The notes: generated by a model from the sequence alone, not told the origin. A stretch of 12,261 bases of DNA from DATFWK01 sp035259345 (GCA_035259345.1 DATFWK010000022.1:1-12261), one strand, 5' to 3'; positions 1-7,073 are shown, counted from the stretch's first letter. Numbers and translations: made by a program.

Positions 1-1070
1 ACGCCGGCCCACCGCCAGTTGTCGATGAACAGCCGGAGAGCCACAAATGTGGGCGTTCGGGAATCCGGCGCCACGCGCGGCTCCTGGCGATACCCCGGCA
101 CGTGCTGGCCGTCGATCGTGCCCGGCCCGTATTGGCCGAGAACGACGTTGCGCGCCACATCTTCGGGGGCGATGCGGCGCGCGGCCCTTAGGACCTTGAC
201 CTTCTCCGACCGCACGGCGTCGGGTTCGATCGCCACCGGCGATTCCATCGCCATCAGGGTGGGCAGCTGCATCATGTGGCTTTGGATGATATCCCGCACC
301 ACCCCCGCGCTCTCATAGTATCCCGCACGCCCCTCCACGCCCACGGTCTCGGCCACGGTGATCTGCACGTGGTCGACGTAACGGCGGTTCCAGACCGGCT
401 CGAAGATGGCGTTCCCAAAGCGGAAGACGAGCAGGTTCTGCACCGTCTCCTTCCCCAGGTAGTGGTCGATCCGGTAGACCTGCCGCTCGCGGAAGTGCCC
501 GGAGAGCTCGTCGTTGAGCTTCCGGGCGCTCGCCAGGTCGTAGCCGAACGGCTTCTCGACCACGAGGCGGACGAAGCGCTCGTCGCCGTCCTCCTCGCCG
601 GCGAGGCCCGCGCGGCCGAGGCTGGTCGCGATGACCGGGAAGAACTCGGGTGCTGTTGCGAGGTAGTAGAGGCGGCTGCCGCCGGTGCCGTCCTCGCGGT
701 CGAGGCGCTCCAGCAGGTCGCCGAGGCGGCGGTAGCCCTCCTCGTCGTCGAAGCTGAACTGCGCGTAGTGGACGCGGCGCGCGAAGCTCTCCCAGACGGC
801 CTCGTCGTCGATGCCGTTCCGGGAGTGCGCCTCGATGCCCTTGCGCAGGCGAGCGGCGAACGCCTCGTCGCTCATGTCGCGGCGTGCCACGCCGACGATC
901 GCCGTCTCGGGCGGCAGCAGGCGCTGGAGGTGGAGGTTGTAGAGCGCGGGGCCGAGCTTGCGCTGCGTCAGGTCGCCGGAGGCGCCGAAGATGACCACGA
1001 CGCACGGCGCCGGCGTGCGCGTGAGCCGCAGGCCGAAGTCGACCTCGCCCGGCGCGAGCTGGACGGTCAC
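1..1070 (-). CDS. zwf: Glucose-6-phosphate dehydrogenase, 3' end cut by window edge
   Basis: Oxidises glucose 6-phosphate to 6-phosphogluconolactone with NAD(P)+, the entry step of the oxidative pentose phosphate pathway; cytosolic. About 356 residues are visible. The N-terminal Rossmann fingerprint FGASGDLTQRK is at residues 28-38, the substrate-binding signature RIDHYLGKE is around His203, and the second active-site histidine is His265 in QSHMMQ. The visible part ends in FIDNWRWAG, a conserved stretch about two thirds of the way through the family, so roughly 130-150 C-terminal residues lie beyond the left edge. The start is GTG at 1070-1068; its GTGA overlaps the tkt stop by 4 bases, which implies translational coupling. 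No strong Shine-Dalgarno is visible. The family call is secure; the cofactor preference cannot be read. Confidence 0.96.
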   Translation of the reverse strand, partial: MTVQLAPGEVDFGLRLTRTPAPCVVVIFGASGDLTQRKLGPALYNLHLQRLLPPETAIVGVARRDMSDEAFAARLRKGIEAHSRNGIDDEAVWESFARRVHYAQFSFDDEEGYRRLGDLLERLDREDGTGGSRLYYLATAPEFFPVIATSLGRAGLAGEEDGDERFVRLVVEKPFGYDLASARKLNDELSGHFRERQVYRIDHYLGKETVQNLLVFRFGNAIFEPVWNRRYVDHVQITVAETVGVEGRAGYYESAGVVRDIIQSHMMQLPTLMAMESPVAIEPDAVRSEKVKVLRAARRIAPEDVARNVVLGQYGPGTIDGQHVPGYRQEPRVAPDSRTPTFVALRLFIDNWRWAG

Positions 1071-3064
1071 GAGAGCAGGCTCTTCGCGGTCTCGGCCATG
1101 GCCTCGGGGGTGATCCCGTACTCACGCAGGACCACGTCGCCGGGCGCCGAGGCGCCGAAGTCGTCGATGCCCACGGTCGCGTCGGCCCACCGCTCCCACC
1201 CGAAGGTGCTGGCCGCCTCGATCGCAACCCGGGGAGCGCCGTCGCCGAGCACCTCGAGGATGTAGTCGTCGTCCTGCTCCTCGAAGAGCTCCCACGAGGG
1301 CATGCTCACCACCCGCGCCGAGATGCCGTCCTTCGCGAGCAGGTCGCGGGCCGCGACGGCCACCTTCACCTCGGACCCGGTCCCGATGAGCACGCAGTCG
1401 TCCCCGTCCGCCAGCACGTAGGCGCCGCGGGCGACGTCGGCCGGCCCGTCGAAGATCGGCAGCTTCTGGCGCGAGAGGATCATCGCGACCGGCCCGACGT
1501 CGCGCGAGATGGCCACGCGCCAGGCCGCGGCGGTCTCACGGGCGTCGGCCGGGCGGATCGTCACGAGGTTCGGCGTCGCCCGTAGCGCGGCCAGGTGCTC
1601 GATCGGCTGGTGGGTCGGCCCGTCCTCGCCCAGCCCGACCGAGTCGTGCGTGTAGACGAAGACCGGCGTGGCGTCCATCAGCGCCGCCAGGCGGAGCGTG
1701 TTCTTCATGTAGTCGTAGAACATGAGGAACGTGGACGCCACGGGGCGGATGCCCCCGTGGCACGCGAGGCCGTTGGAGATCGCGCCCATCGCGTGCTCGC
1801 GCACGCCGTAGCGGAGGTTCTTGCCGTCGAAGTGGCCGTGCGAGACGTCCGGCGAGCCCTTGATCGTCGTGTCGGTGCTCGACGAGAGGTCCGCTGCCCC
1901 CTGGACCAGCTCGGGGACCCGCGCGGCGAGGGCGTTCAGCACCTGCCCGGACGCCGCGCGCGTCGCGATCTCGTCGCCGCCCGGCTCGAACTCGGGGATG
2001 TCCGCGTCCCAGCCGTCGGGCAGCTCCGAGCGCAGCTCCCGCTCGAACTCGGCGGCCGCGTCGGGGTGGGCCTCGCGGTAGGCCTCGAGCCGCTCGTTCC
2101 ACTCGGCCTGGAGGGCACGGCCGCGCTCGGTCATGTGGGGCGCCCACGCGGCGACCTCGTCCGGGACCAGGAAGCTCGAGTCCTCGGGCCAGCCGTAGAA
2201 GCGCTTGGCCGCGGCGGCCTCCTCCGGGCCGAGCGGGCTGCCGTGCGCGGCCGAGGTGTCCTGCTTGTGGGGGGCGCCGTAGCCGATGTGCGTGCGCAGC
2301 CGGATGAGCGTCGGGCGCCCGACCGGCTCGGCGGCCTCGTTCAGCGCCGCGTCGATCGCCTCGAGGTCGTTGCCGTCGTCCACCTCGATCACGCGCCAGC
2401 CGTACGCAGTGAAGCGCAGCGTCTCGTCCTCGCCGAAGGTGAGGCTCGTCGGCCCGTCGAGCGAGACGCTGTTGTCGTCGTAGATCCCGATCAGGCGCTC
2501 GAGGCCGAGGAACCCCGCGATCGAGGCGGCCTCGTGTGAGATCCCCTCCATCAGGTCGCCGTCCGAGCAGATGAACCACGTGCGGTGGTCGACGATCTCG
2601 TGGCCCGGCCGGTTGTGGCGCGCCGCGAGCAGGCGCTCGGCCAGCGCGAGGCCGACCGCGTTGCCGAAGCCCTGCCCGAGCGGCCCGGTCGTCACCTCGA
2701 CGCCCGGGGTCACGCCGCGCTCAGGGTGGCCGGGCGTCCGGCTCTCCCACTGTCGGAAGCGCTTCAGCTCGTCGAGCGGCAGGTCGTAGCCGGTGAGGTG
2801 CAGGAGCGCGTAGAGCAACGCCGATGCGTGGCCGGCCGAGAGCACGAAGCGGTCCCGGTTCGGCCAGTCCGGGTCGGAGGGCGAGTAGCGCAGGTGGCGC
2901 GTGAAGAGCAGCCAGGCGACGGGGGCGAGGCCCATCGGCGCCCCGGGATGCCCGCTCTTCGCCGTCTCGACCTGGTCGATCGCAAGCGTCCGGACGGTCG
3001 TGATCGCGAGCTCGTCGGAGGCGAGGGCCGCGGTCGTGGTGGCGGTGCTCCCGGTGTCGGTCAC
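1067..3064 (-). CDS. tkt: Transketolase
   Basis: Thiamine-diphosphate enzyme that moves two-carbon units between sugar phosphates in the non-oxidative pentose phosphate pathway; cytosolic, normally a homodimer. It encodes 665 residues, the usual full length. The N-terminal SGHPGAPMG motif contains His39, the ThDP/Mg motif runs from GDLMEG (168-174) to Asn198 in YDDN, the pyrimidine domain has YGVREHAMG with catalytic Glu423, and GLGEDGPTHQP follows. The chosen start is GTG at 3064 because GAGGAG lies 4 nt upstream; an in-frame TTG at 3115 would overlap the guaB end and add a residue stretch without family likeness. It sits 40 nt downstream of guaB and overlaps zwf by 4 nt, so the three are probably co-transcribed. 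No transaldolase gene intervenes, unlike the common actinobacterial tkt-tal-zwf order. Confidence 0.97.
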   Translation of the reverse strand: MTDTGSTATTTAALASDELAITTVRTLAIDQVETAKSGHPGAPMGLAPVAWLLFTRHLRYSPSDPDWPNRDRFVLSAGHASALLYALLHLTGYDLPLDELKRFRQWESRTPGHPERGVTPGVEVTTGPLGQGFGNAVGLALAERLLAARHNRPGHEIVDHRTWFICSDGDLMEGISHEAASIAGFLGLERLIGIYDDNSVSLDGPTSLTFGEDETLRFTAYGWRVIEVDDGNDLEAIDAALNEAAEPVGRPTLIRLRTHIGYGAPHKQDTSAAHGSPLGPEEAAAAKRFYGWPEDSSFLVPDEVAAWAPHMTERGRALQAEWNERLEAYREAHPDAAAEFERELRSELPDGWDADIPEFEPGGDEIATRAASGQVLNALAARVPELVQGAADLSSSTDTTIKGSPDVSHGHFDGKNLRYGVREHAMGAISNGLACHGGIRPVASTFLMFYDYMKNTLRLAALMDATPVFVYTHDSVGLGEDGPTHQPIEHLAALRATPNLVTIRPADARETAAAWRVAISRDVGPVAMILSRQKLPIFDGPADVARGAYVLADGDDCVLIGTGSEVKVAVAARDLLAKDGISARVVSMPSWELFEEQDDDYILEVLGDGAPRVAIEAASTFGWERWADATVGIDDFGASAPGDVVLREYGITPEAMAETAKSLLS

Positions 3065-3068
3065 GGTG

Positions 3069-3074
3069 CTCCTC
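3069..3074 (-). promoter_or_regulatory. Shine-Dalgarno deciding the tkt start
   Basis: On the minus strand GAGGAG stands 4 nt before the GTG at 3064. It fixes the transketolase start there rather than at the upstream in-frame TTG (3115). Confidence 0.75.
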
Positions 3075-3104
3075 GTGGTGCGGTGGTGGGGCGCCCGCCC
3101 GGCC

Positions 3105-4577
3105 TCACGGCCCAAGGTGGACGTCGTGCGGGTGGCTCTCCCGCAGGCCGGCGCTCGTGATGCGCACGAAGCGCGCGCTCTCCTGCATCTCCCGGATGGT
3201 CGCGGCGTTGGAGTAGCTCATCCCCGAGCGCAGGCCGCCGACGAGCTCCTGCACCACGGCGGCCGCGTCGCCCTTGAGCGGGACGACCGCCTCGACGCCC
3301 TCCGGGACCACCGGGAAGAACTCGGTCTGGTCCTCCTGCGAGCGGATCTCGATCGGCGTGCCGCCGATCGCCCGCCGCGCCCGGGCCGCGCCGGCCGAGG
3401 CCATGCCGCGGAAGACCTTGACGCGGGTGCCGTTGCGGTTCACGACCGTGCCGGGGCTCTCGGTGGTGCCGGCCAGGAGGTTCCCGACCATGACCGTGTC
3501 GGCGCCCGCGCCGATGGCCTTCGCCACGTCGCCGCCCGAGCGGATGCCCCCGTCGGCGATCACCGGCACGTCGTGGGCGGCGCAGACCTTCGCGCACTCG
3601 ATCACCGCGGTGAGCTGCGGGATGCCGACCCCGGCCACGACGCGGGTCGTGCAGGCCGAGCCGGGCCCGACGCCCACCTTCACGGCGTCCGCCCCCGCAC
3701 TCGCCAGGTCGCGCGCGCCCTCGGGGGTCGCGACGTTGCCGGCGACGATCTCGACGCCCCCGCCGACCCACTCGCGCACCTCCCCGATCGCCCGCAGGGC
3801 GTCCTCCATGTGCCCATGGGCCACGTCGAGCACGAGCGCGTCGGCGCCGGCCTCGACCAGGGCCCGCGCGCGCTCGAGGTGGTCGCCGCGGACGCCGATG
3901 GCCGCCGCCACCGCGAGCCGCCCGCGCCCGTCCTTGGTGGCGTCCGGCCGCTCGGCGCGCTGGAGGAGGTCCTTGAGCGTGATGAGCCCGGCCAGCCGGT
4001 CGTCGCCGTCGACGAGCGGCAGCTTCTCGACGCGGGCGTCGCGAAGGAGCAGCGCCGCCTGCTCGGAGGACGTGCCGACCGGCGCGGTGACCAGCCGCTC
4101 CCGCGGCGTCATCAGCTCGCGCACCGGCACGCTGTGGTCCTCGCGCAGGCGCGTGTCGCGCCGCGTCAGGATGCCGACGGGCCGGTTGTCCGCGTCCACC
4201 ACGACCAGCCCGCTCACGCCTCTCGCGGCCATGACTGCGAGGGCGTCGGAGAGCGGCTCGTCCGGGCCGATCGTGAACGGGTCCTCGATCATCAGCGCCT
4301 CGGCCCGCTTGACCCGGCGGACCTCGTCGACCTGGTGGTCGATCGGGAGGAACCGGTGGACGACGCCGATGCCACCGAGCCGTGCCATCGCGATGGCCAT
4401 CGCCGCCTCGGTGACCGTGTCCATGTTGGCCGAGACGATCGGCGTCGCGAGGCGGATGCGGCGGGTGAAGCGCGCCGACGTGTCGATCTCCCGGCGGGAG
4501 GCGATCGCGCTTCGCTGGGGGACCAGCAGCACGTCGTCGTACGACAGACCGAGTGGGATGCCGGCCGGCCCGGACAC
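3105..4577 (-). CDS. guaB: IMP dehydrogenase family protein (CBS-containing) with atypical flap
   Basis: Family reaction: NAD-dependent oxidation of IMP to XMP, the committed step of guanine nucleotide synthesis. It has 490 residues. GLSYDDVLLVPQ near the N-terminus opens the TIM barrel, two CBS domains are inserted at roughly residues 95-215, the catalytic loop GPGSACTTR has Cys309, IADGGI follows, and the C-terminus has GLRESHPHD, typical of IMPDH. Oddity: between GM (391-392) and VPEG (424-427) there are 31 residues instead of about 22, and the Arg-Tyr dyad (usually RYF) that serves as general base in IMPDH is absent; T-E-F-F is found where it is expected. The Thr of CTTR and Glu426 remain. 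Mycobacterial GuaB1, a CBS-bearing relative reported to act as GMP reductase, also lacks the dyad, so GMP reductase activity is an alternative. The start is GTG at 4577 with a -10-like box 6 nt upstream. Confidence 0.9.
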   Translation of the reverse strand: MSGPAGIPLGLSYDDVLLVPQRSAIASRREIDTSARFTRRIRLATPIVSANMDTVTEAAMAIAMARLGGIGVVHRFLPIDHQVDEVRRVKRAEALMIEDPFTIGPDEPLSDALAVMAARGVSGLVVVDADNRPVGILTRRDTRLREDHSVPVRELMTPRERLVTAPVGTSSEQAALLLRDARVEKLPLVDGDDRLAGLITLKDLLQRAERPDATKDGRGRLAVAAAIGVRGDHLERARALVEAGADALVLDVAHGHMEDALRAIGEVREWVGGGVEIVAGNVATPEGARDLASAGADAVKVGVGPGSACTTRVVAGVGIPQLTAVIECAKVCAAHDVPVIADGGIRSGGDVAKAIGAGADTVMVGNLLAGTTESPGTVVNRNGTRVKVFRGMASAGAARARRAIGGTPIEIRSQEDQTEFFPVVPEGVEAVVPLKGDAAAVVQELVGGLRSGMSYSNAATIREMQESARFVRITSAGLRESHPHDVHLGP

Positions 4578-4579
4578 CC

Positions 4580-4594
4580 GCGGAGGATATCCGC
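4580..4594. repeat. Short inverted repeat overlapping the guaB -10 box
   Basis: GCGGA (4580-4584) and TCCGC (4590-4594) form 5-bp arms around GGATA. The centre also holds the perfect 8-bp palindrome GGATATCC (4585-4592). It covers the predicted guaB -10 hexamer and could be an operator, but short palindromes occur by chance in DNA this GC-rich. Confidence 0.3.
4584..4589 (-). promoter_or_regulatory. Predicted -10 box, leaderless guaB transcript
   Basis: Minus-strand TATCCT matches the TANNNT -10 pattern and ends exactly 6 nt before the guaB GTG, which places the expected transcription start on or next to the start codon. There is no sense-strand Shine-Dalgarno between the two. No -35 element is convincing. 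Confidence 0.5.
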
Positions 4595-4629
4595 TGACAT
4601 GGAGCCGCCGCCTCCGGGCCGCGCGCCGA

Positions 4630-4635
4630 TACCAT
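4630..4635 (+). promoter_or_regulatory. Predicted -10 box of the lipoprotein gene
   Basis: TACCAT (TANNNT) lies 9 nt before the GTG at 4645, giving a leader of about 2-3 nt if transcription starts 6-7 nt downstream. The ATG inside this box (4634) opens only a four-codon frame, so it is not a gene start. About 40 bp separate it from the divergent guaB -10 box. Confidence 0.4.
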
Positions 4636-4644
4636 GCCGCGGAC

Positions 4645-5151
4645 GTGACGCGCGGCACCTCACGTCCCGTCCGCCCGGCCGCGCTTGCGGGGCTCGCGGC
4701 GGCGCTCCTGATCGCGCTCGCGGGGTGCGGCGGCGCGCCTGCGCCCGCGACGCGCACGCTCCCGGCGGGGAGCCAGGTCGGCCCGCAGCGCTACCTGGCG
4801 GACAGCGCCGAGGGGGCGGCCGCCGTGCGCGACTTCGCCGCCGTGCTCGACCGGATGGCGGTGGGCACGACGCCGGCCCGCATCCGCCGCCTGGCCGGCG
4901 ACCTCGACGCCCCGCTGGCGCGCGTGCGGCTCGCCCGCCAGCGGCTGGGGGCGGAGCGCCTCGAGGACCGCCGGCTCGAGGCGCAGCGCGAGGCCGCGGC
5001 CGTCCGGTACGCGACCGTGCTCGGATGGATGGAGCGCACGGCGGTGGCCGCCCACGCGGGCAACCAGCGCGCGCTCGGCGCGGCGACCGTGGGGCTCAGG
5101 CGGGCGGTCGAGGCGCTGCGCGCCGTGGGCCGGCCGGCGGGCACGGCCTGA
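4645..5151 (+). CDS. Small secreted lipoprotein of unknown function
   Basis: I do not recognise a family. It encodes 168 residues. The N-terminus is a lipoprotein signal: basic n-region (R4, R7, R10), a hydrophobic stretch rich in Ala/Leu (about residues 12-26), and the lipobox L-A-G-C with Cys28, so the mature protein should be lipid-anchored outside the cytoplasmic membrane. After a short Gly/Ala/Pro linker the rest is Ala/Arg/Glu/Leu-rich and looks largely alpha-helical, with no cysteines after the lipobox, fitting a helical bundle or coiled coil. The start is GTG at 4645; it is the only start near the signal peptide and has a -10-like box just upstream. It is divergent from guaB and lies 106 nt upstream of a LuxR-type regulator on the same strand. 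Composition matches the neighbours. Confidence 0.75.
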   Translation: MTRGTSRPVRPAALAGLAAALLIALAGCGGAPAPATRTLPAGSQVGPQRYLADSAEGAAAVRDFAAVLDRMAVGTTPARIRRLAGDLDAPLARVRLARQRLGAERLEDRRLEAQREAAAVRYATVLGWMERTAVAAHAGNQRALGAATVGLRRAVEALRAVGRPAGTA

Positions 5152-5257
5152 CACGACCTCGCGCCTCGGGGTTATGCCCGCGCGACCCGGTGCCGATGGA
5201 TGAAGCGAGGGCCTCCGCGCCCCCTCGTCCCTGTCGATCGCCAAGGATGGTCGAGCA

Positions 5258-5914
5258 GTGAGCCTCCCCAGCGTTCCTGTCCTGATCGCGAGCCGGTCGC
5301 CCGCGTATGCCGAGGGCCTGCGGGCGTTCCTGCGCGGGACGCCGCTCCTTCCCGTCGTCTGCCACACGGTCCACCACGCGCTCCGCCTCGTGGAGCGCCG
5401 GGCGCCGCGCCTCGCCATCATCGACTGGGCCCTGGCGGACGCCCCGGGCGTCGAGCTGGCGCTGGAGTTGGCGCGCAATGGCCAGAAGGCCACCCGGATC
5501 GTGTTCTCCGTCGAGCCCGGCGTCGAGCGGGTCGCCCAGGAGGCGCAGGCCACCGCGGCCGGCGCCGACGCGTGCGTGCTCGTGACCTCCACGCGCGAGG
5601 CGATCCTCGAGACGGTCGCGAGCGTGCTGGACGCCCGGGTCGACGCGATGGTCGCGCAGTCGATGGGCGAGCTTGTGGCCCGCACGAACCCGCGGCGCGT
5701 GCTCCTCACGCCCCAGGAGCGGGCGGTCCTGCGCCTCATGCGCCAGCAGCTGACCTACAAGGAGATCGCGCTGGAGCTGGGCGTGTCGTGGCACACCGTC
5801 CGCAGCCACGCGCAGTCGATCCTGCGCAAGCTCGGCGTCCACTCGCGGCGGGACCTCGCCGGCTGGGACGCGCGCCTCGGCATCGAGGGCCTCGTCGAGG
5901 TCGCCGCGGCGTGA
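5258..5914 (+). CDS. LuxR/NarL-type regulator with degenerate receiver domain
   Basis: Probable DNA-binding transcription factor, 218 residues: an N-terminal receiver-like domain (about 6-125) and a C-terminal LuxR helix-turn-helix (about 149-205; LTPQERAVLRLM through HTVRSHAQSILRKLGV). The receiver keeps a possible phospho-acceptor Asp56 (AIIDW) and Ser84, but the acidic pair that binds Mg2+ (ADDHP in relatives) is A-S-R-S-P at 11-15, and the conserved Lys is Val109. It may therefore be a pseudo-receiver that responds to something other than a kinase. No histidine kinase is in the window. The start is GTG at 5258, with AAGGA 10 nt upstream; the 106 bases before it hold no clear promoter, only a 21-codon reading frame (5196-5261) I do not count as a gene. 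It overlaps the next gene by GTGA. Confidence 0.88.
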   Translation: MSLPSVPVLIASRSPAYAEGLRAFLRGTPLLPVVCHTVHHALRLVERRAPRLAIIDWALADAPGVELALELARNGQKATRIVFSVEPGVERVAQEAQATAAGADACVLVTSTREAILETVASVLDARVDAMVAQSMGELVARTNPRRVLLTPQERAVLRLMRQQLTYKEIALELGVSWHTVRSHAQSILRKLGVHSRRDLAGWDARLGIEGLVEVAAA

Positions 5915-6228
5915 GCGCGGTGCGCCCGCAGGACCAGCAGGTGCTGGAGGCCCGCACCCGCGAGGAGGTCGAGCGCGAGGAGCGCCCGGTCTGGCGGCGG
6001 CGCGTGGTGGCCGGGCCGAGCGGCATGGCCCTGCTGCTCGCTGGCGGCGCGGCCGCCGTGCGGGTGGCCGTGATCCTGGTGTCCGACGACGGGGCCCCCG
6101 TGCGGGCCTGGGTCTTCACGCTGGCCGCCTGCGTGCTGGCCGGCGTGGCGCTCGTGCTCGTCGCGCTCCCCAAGATCGTTCCCCATCAGGGGAGCGAGCA
6201 GCCCGACTCCACGCTCACGCGCGGATGA
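5911..6228 (+). CDS. Small two-helix membrane protein, unknown function
   Basis: It encodes 105 residues and matches no family I know. The N-terminal 25-30 residues are highly charged (runs of Glu/Arg, possibly a short amphipathic helix) ending in RRR. Two hydrophobic segments follow, about residues 38-54 (MALLLAGG to VILV) and 67-90 (WVFTLAACVLAG to LVALPKIV), with a short acidic loop SDDGAP between. The positive-inside rule places both termini in the cytoplasm. The GTG start (5911) overlaps the TGA of the LuxR-type gene, so the two are probably translated together and may act together; GTG at 5920 is an alternative start. An intrinsic hairpin follows its stop by 10 nt. Confidence 0.72.
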   Translation: MSAVRPQDQQVLEARTREEVEREERPVWRRRVVAGPSGMALLLAGGAAAVRVAVILVSDDGAPVRAWVFTLAACVLAGVALVLVALPKIVPHQGSEQPDSTLTRG

Positions 6229-6238
6229 CGGGCCCCGC

Positions 6239-6278
6239 AGGCTCGGGCGGCCTCTGGGAGGCAGGCCGCCCGCAGCCT
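6239..6278. terminator. Bidirectional hairpin between convergent genes
   Basis: Perfect 10-bp stem CGGGCGGCCT / AGGCCGCCCG (6244-6253 with 6263-6272) and a 9-nt loop, extended by AGGCT / AGCCT (6239-6243 with 6274-6278) across one bulged C: 15 bp in all. It fills the 65-bp gap between two convergent genes. There is no U-tract on either strand, which is common for GC-rich actinobacterial terminators but makes the activity inferential. Confidence 0.65.
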
Positions 6279-6293
6279 CGCGTGGCGTAGGGA

Positions 6294-7055
6294 CTAGCTC
6301 GAGGTGGTGATCGCCGCGAGGGGCGCCATGGCCTCCTCGTGGGCCCTGACCACGTCCCACGGGATCAGGATCGAGCGTCCCTCGAGGACGACGTCGCCGC
6401 GGGCCTTCAGCTTGCCGAAGGCGGTCGTGACCGCCTCCCGGGAGGCGCCGACGAGCGATGCCCACTGCGCGTGGGTCAGCTCGAGCCGGAGCCGGATGCC
6501 CTCTCTGGTCGTCACGCCGAAGCGCTCGGCCAGCTGGTGGAGGCGCGCCCGCAGGCGGTCCTCGACGCGGATCTCGCTGACCAGGGCGACCGTCTGCGCC
6601 AGCACGCCGCACCGCTCGGAGAGCATCCCGGCGAGGTTGCGCCCGAGGCGCGGGTAGCGGGCCATCAGGCCCTCGATCGCGCGCCCGGGGAGGGGCGAGA
6701 CCGCCGAGCTCTCGAGCGTGGTCAGCGTCGGGGGCTTCACGCCGCCGAGGGTCGACCAGATGCTGCCCGGCTCGAGCAGGGCGATCATGATCTCGTGACC
6801 CGGGCCGGTGCGCTCGAACATCGCGAGCCGGCCCTCGCGGACGAGGTAGAGGTGGTCCGGGCGCTCGAGCGGCTCGGGGGTGTCCGCGCCGTTGGGCCAG
6901 CGCACGACTCCGAGGCGGCACTCGAGCATCTCCAGGTCCCGCTCGGGAAGGCCGGCGAACAGCTCCATCCGGGAGAGCGGCAGGCGGGTGGTGGTGGGGG
7001 CGAGGCGCAGTGTGCGCTGCTCGGCCGGGGGGAGGGGGGAGGCTTGTGTCGTCAT
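6294..7055 (-). CDS. Crp/Fnr-family transcriptional regulator
   Basis: Probable cytoplasmic DNA-binding regulator, 253 residues: a cupin-like cyclic-nucleotide-binding fold (about 30-135, from LFAGLPERDLEML through EGRLAMFER and PGSIW), a long dimer helix, and a C-terminal winged helix with the HTH at about 193-223 (LTHAQWASLVGASREAVTTAFGKL). The phosphate-binding cassette that Crp uses for cAMP (GE...R-S/T) is not visible: the segment after PGS reads IWSTLGGVKPPTL. The few cysteines are not arranged as in Fnr. The ligand is thus unknown. The first 25 residues are polar and Thr/Pro-rich. The start is ATG at 7055 without an obvious Shine-Dalgarno. It diverges from the DtxR/MntR gene across 127 bp, so either regulator might control that region. 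Confidence 0.9.
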   Translation of the reverse strand: MTTQASPLPPAEQRTLRLAPTTTRLPLSRMELFAGLPERDLEMLECRLGVVRWPNGADTPEPLERPDHLYLVREGRLAMFERTGPGHEIMIALLEPGSIWSTLGGVKPPTLTTLESSAVSPLPGRAIEGLMARYPRLGRNLAGMLSERCGVLAQTVALVSEIRVEDRLRARLHQLAERFGVTTREGIRLRLELTHAQWASLVGASREAVTTAFGKLKARGDVVLEGRSILIPWDVVRAHEEAMAPLAAITTSS

Positions 7056-7073
7056 CGGTCGGGAGCGTGCCAG

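Noticed and set aside
1595..2539. Plus-strand open frame inside tkt
   Set aside because: Low-complexity antisense shadow; the minus-strand frame carries all transketolase motifs.
3290..3410. Frameshift as the cause of the odd GuaB flap
   Set aside because: Translating the other two minus-strand frames here shows no RYF-like flap, and the frame is continuous into the conserved VPEG and GLRESHPHD segments.
4578..4757. Upstream extension of guaB to 4757
   Set aside because: It would overlap the divergent lipoprotein gene; the added residues are Arg/Ala-rich, and GTG 4577 gives a normal IMPDH N-terminus with a -10-like box in place.
2901..5261. Long plus-strand open frame (786 codons) opposite tkt and guaB
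   Set aside because: It is antisense to two clear enzymes and its translation is Arg/Ala/Gly/Asp-rich without any motif; long shadow frames are expected at this GC content.
5200..5910. Upstream part of the frame encoding the two-helix membrane protein
   Set aside because: It overlaps the LuxR-type gene in another frame and reads as Arg/Pro/Gly-rich noise; the GTGA overlap at 5911 is a better start.
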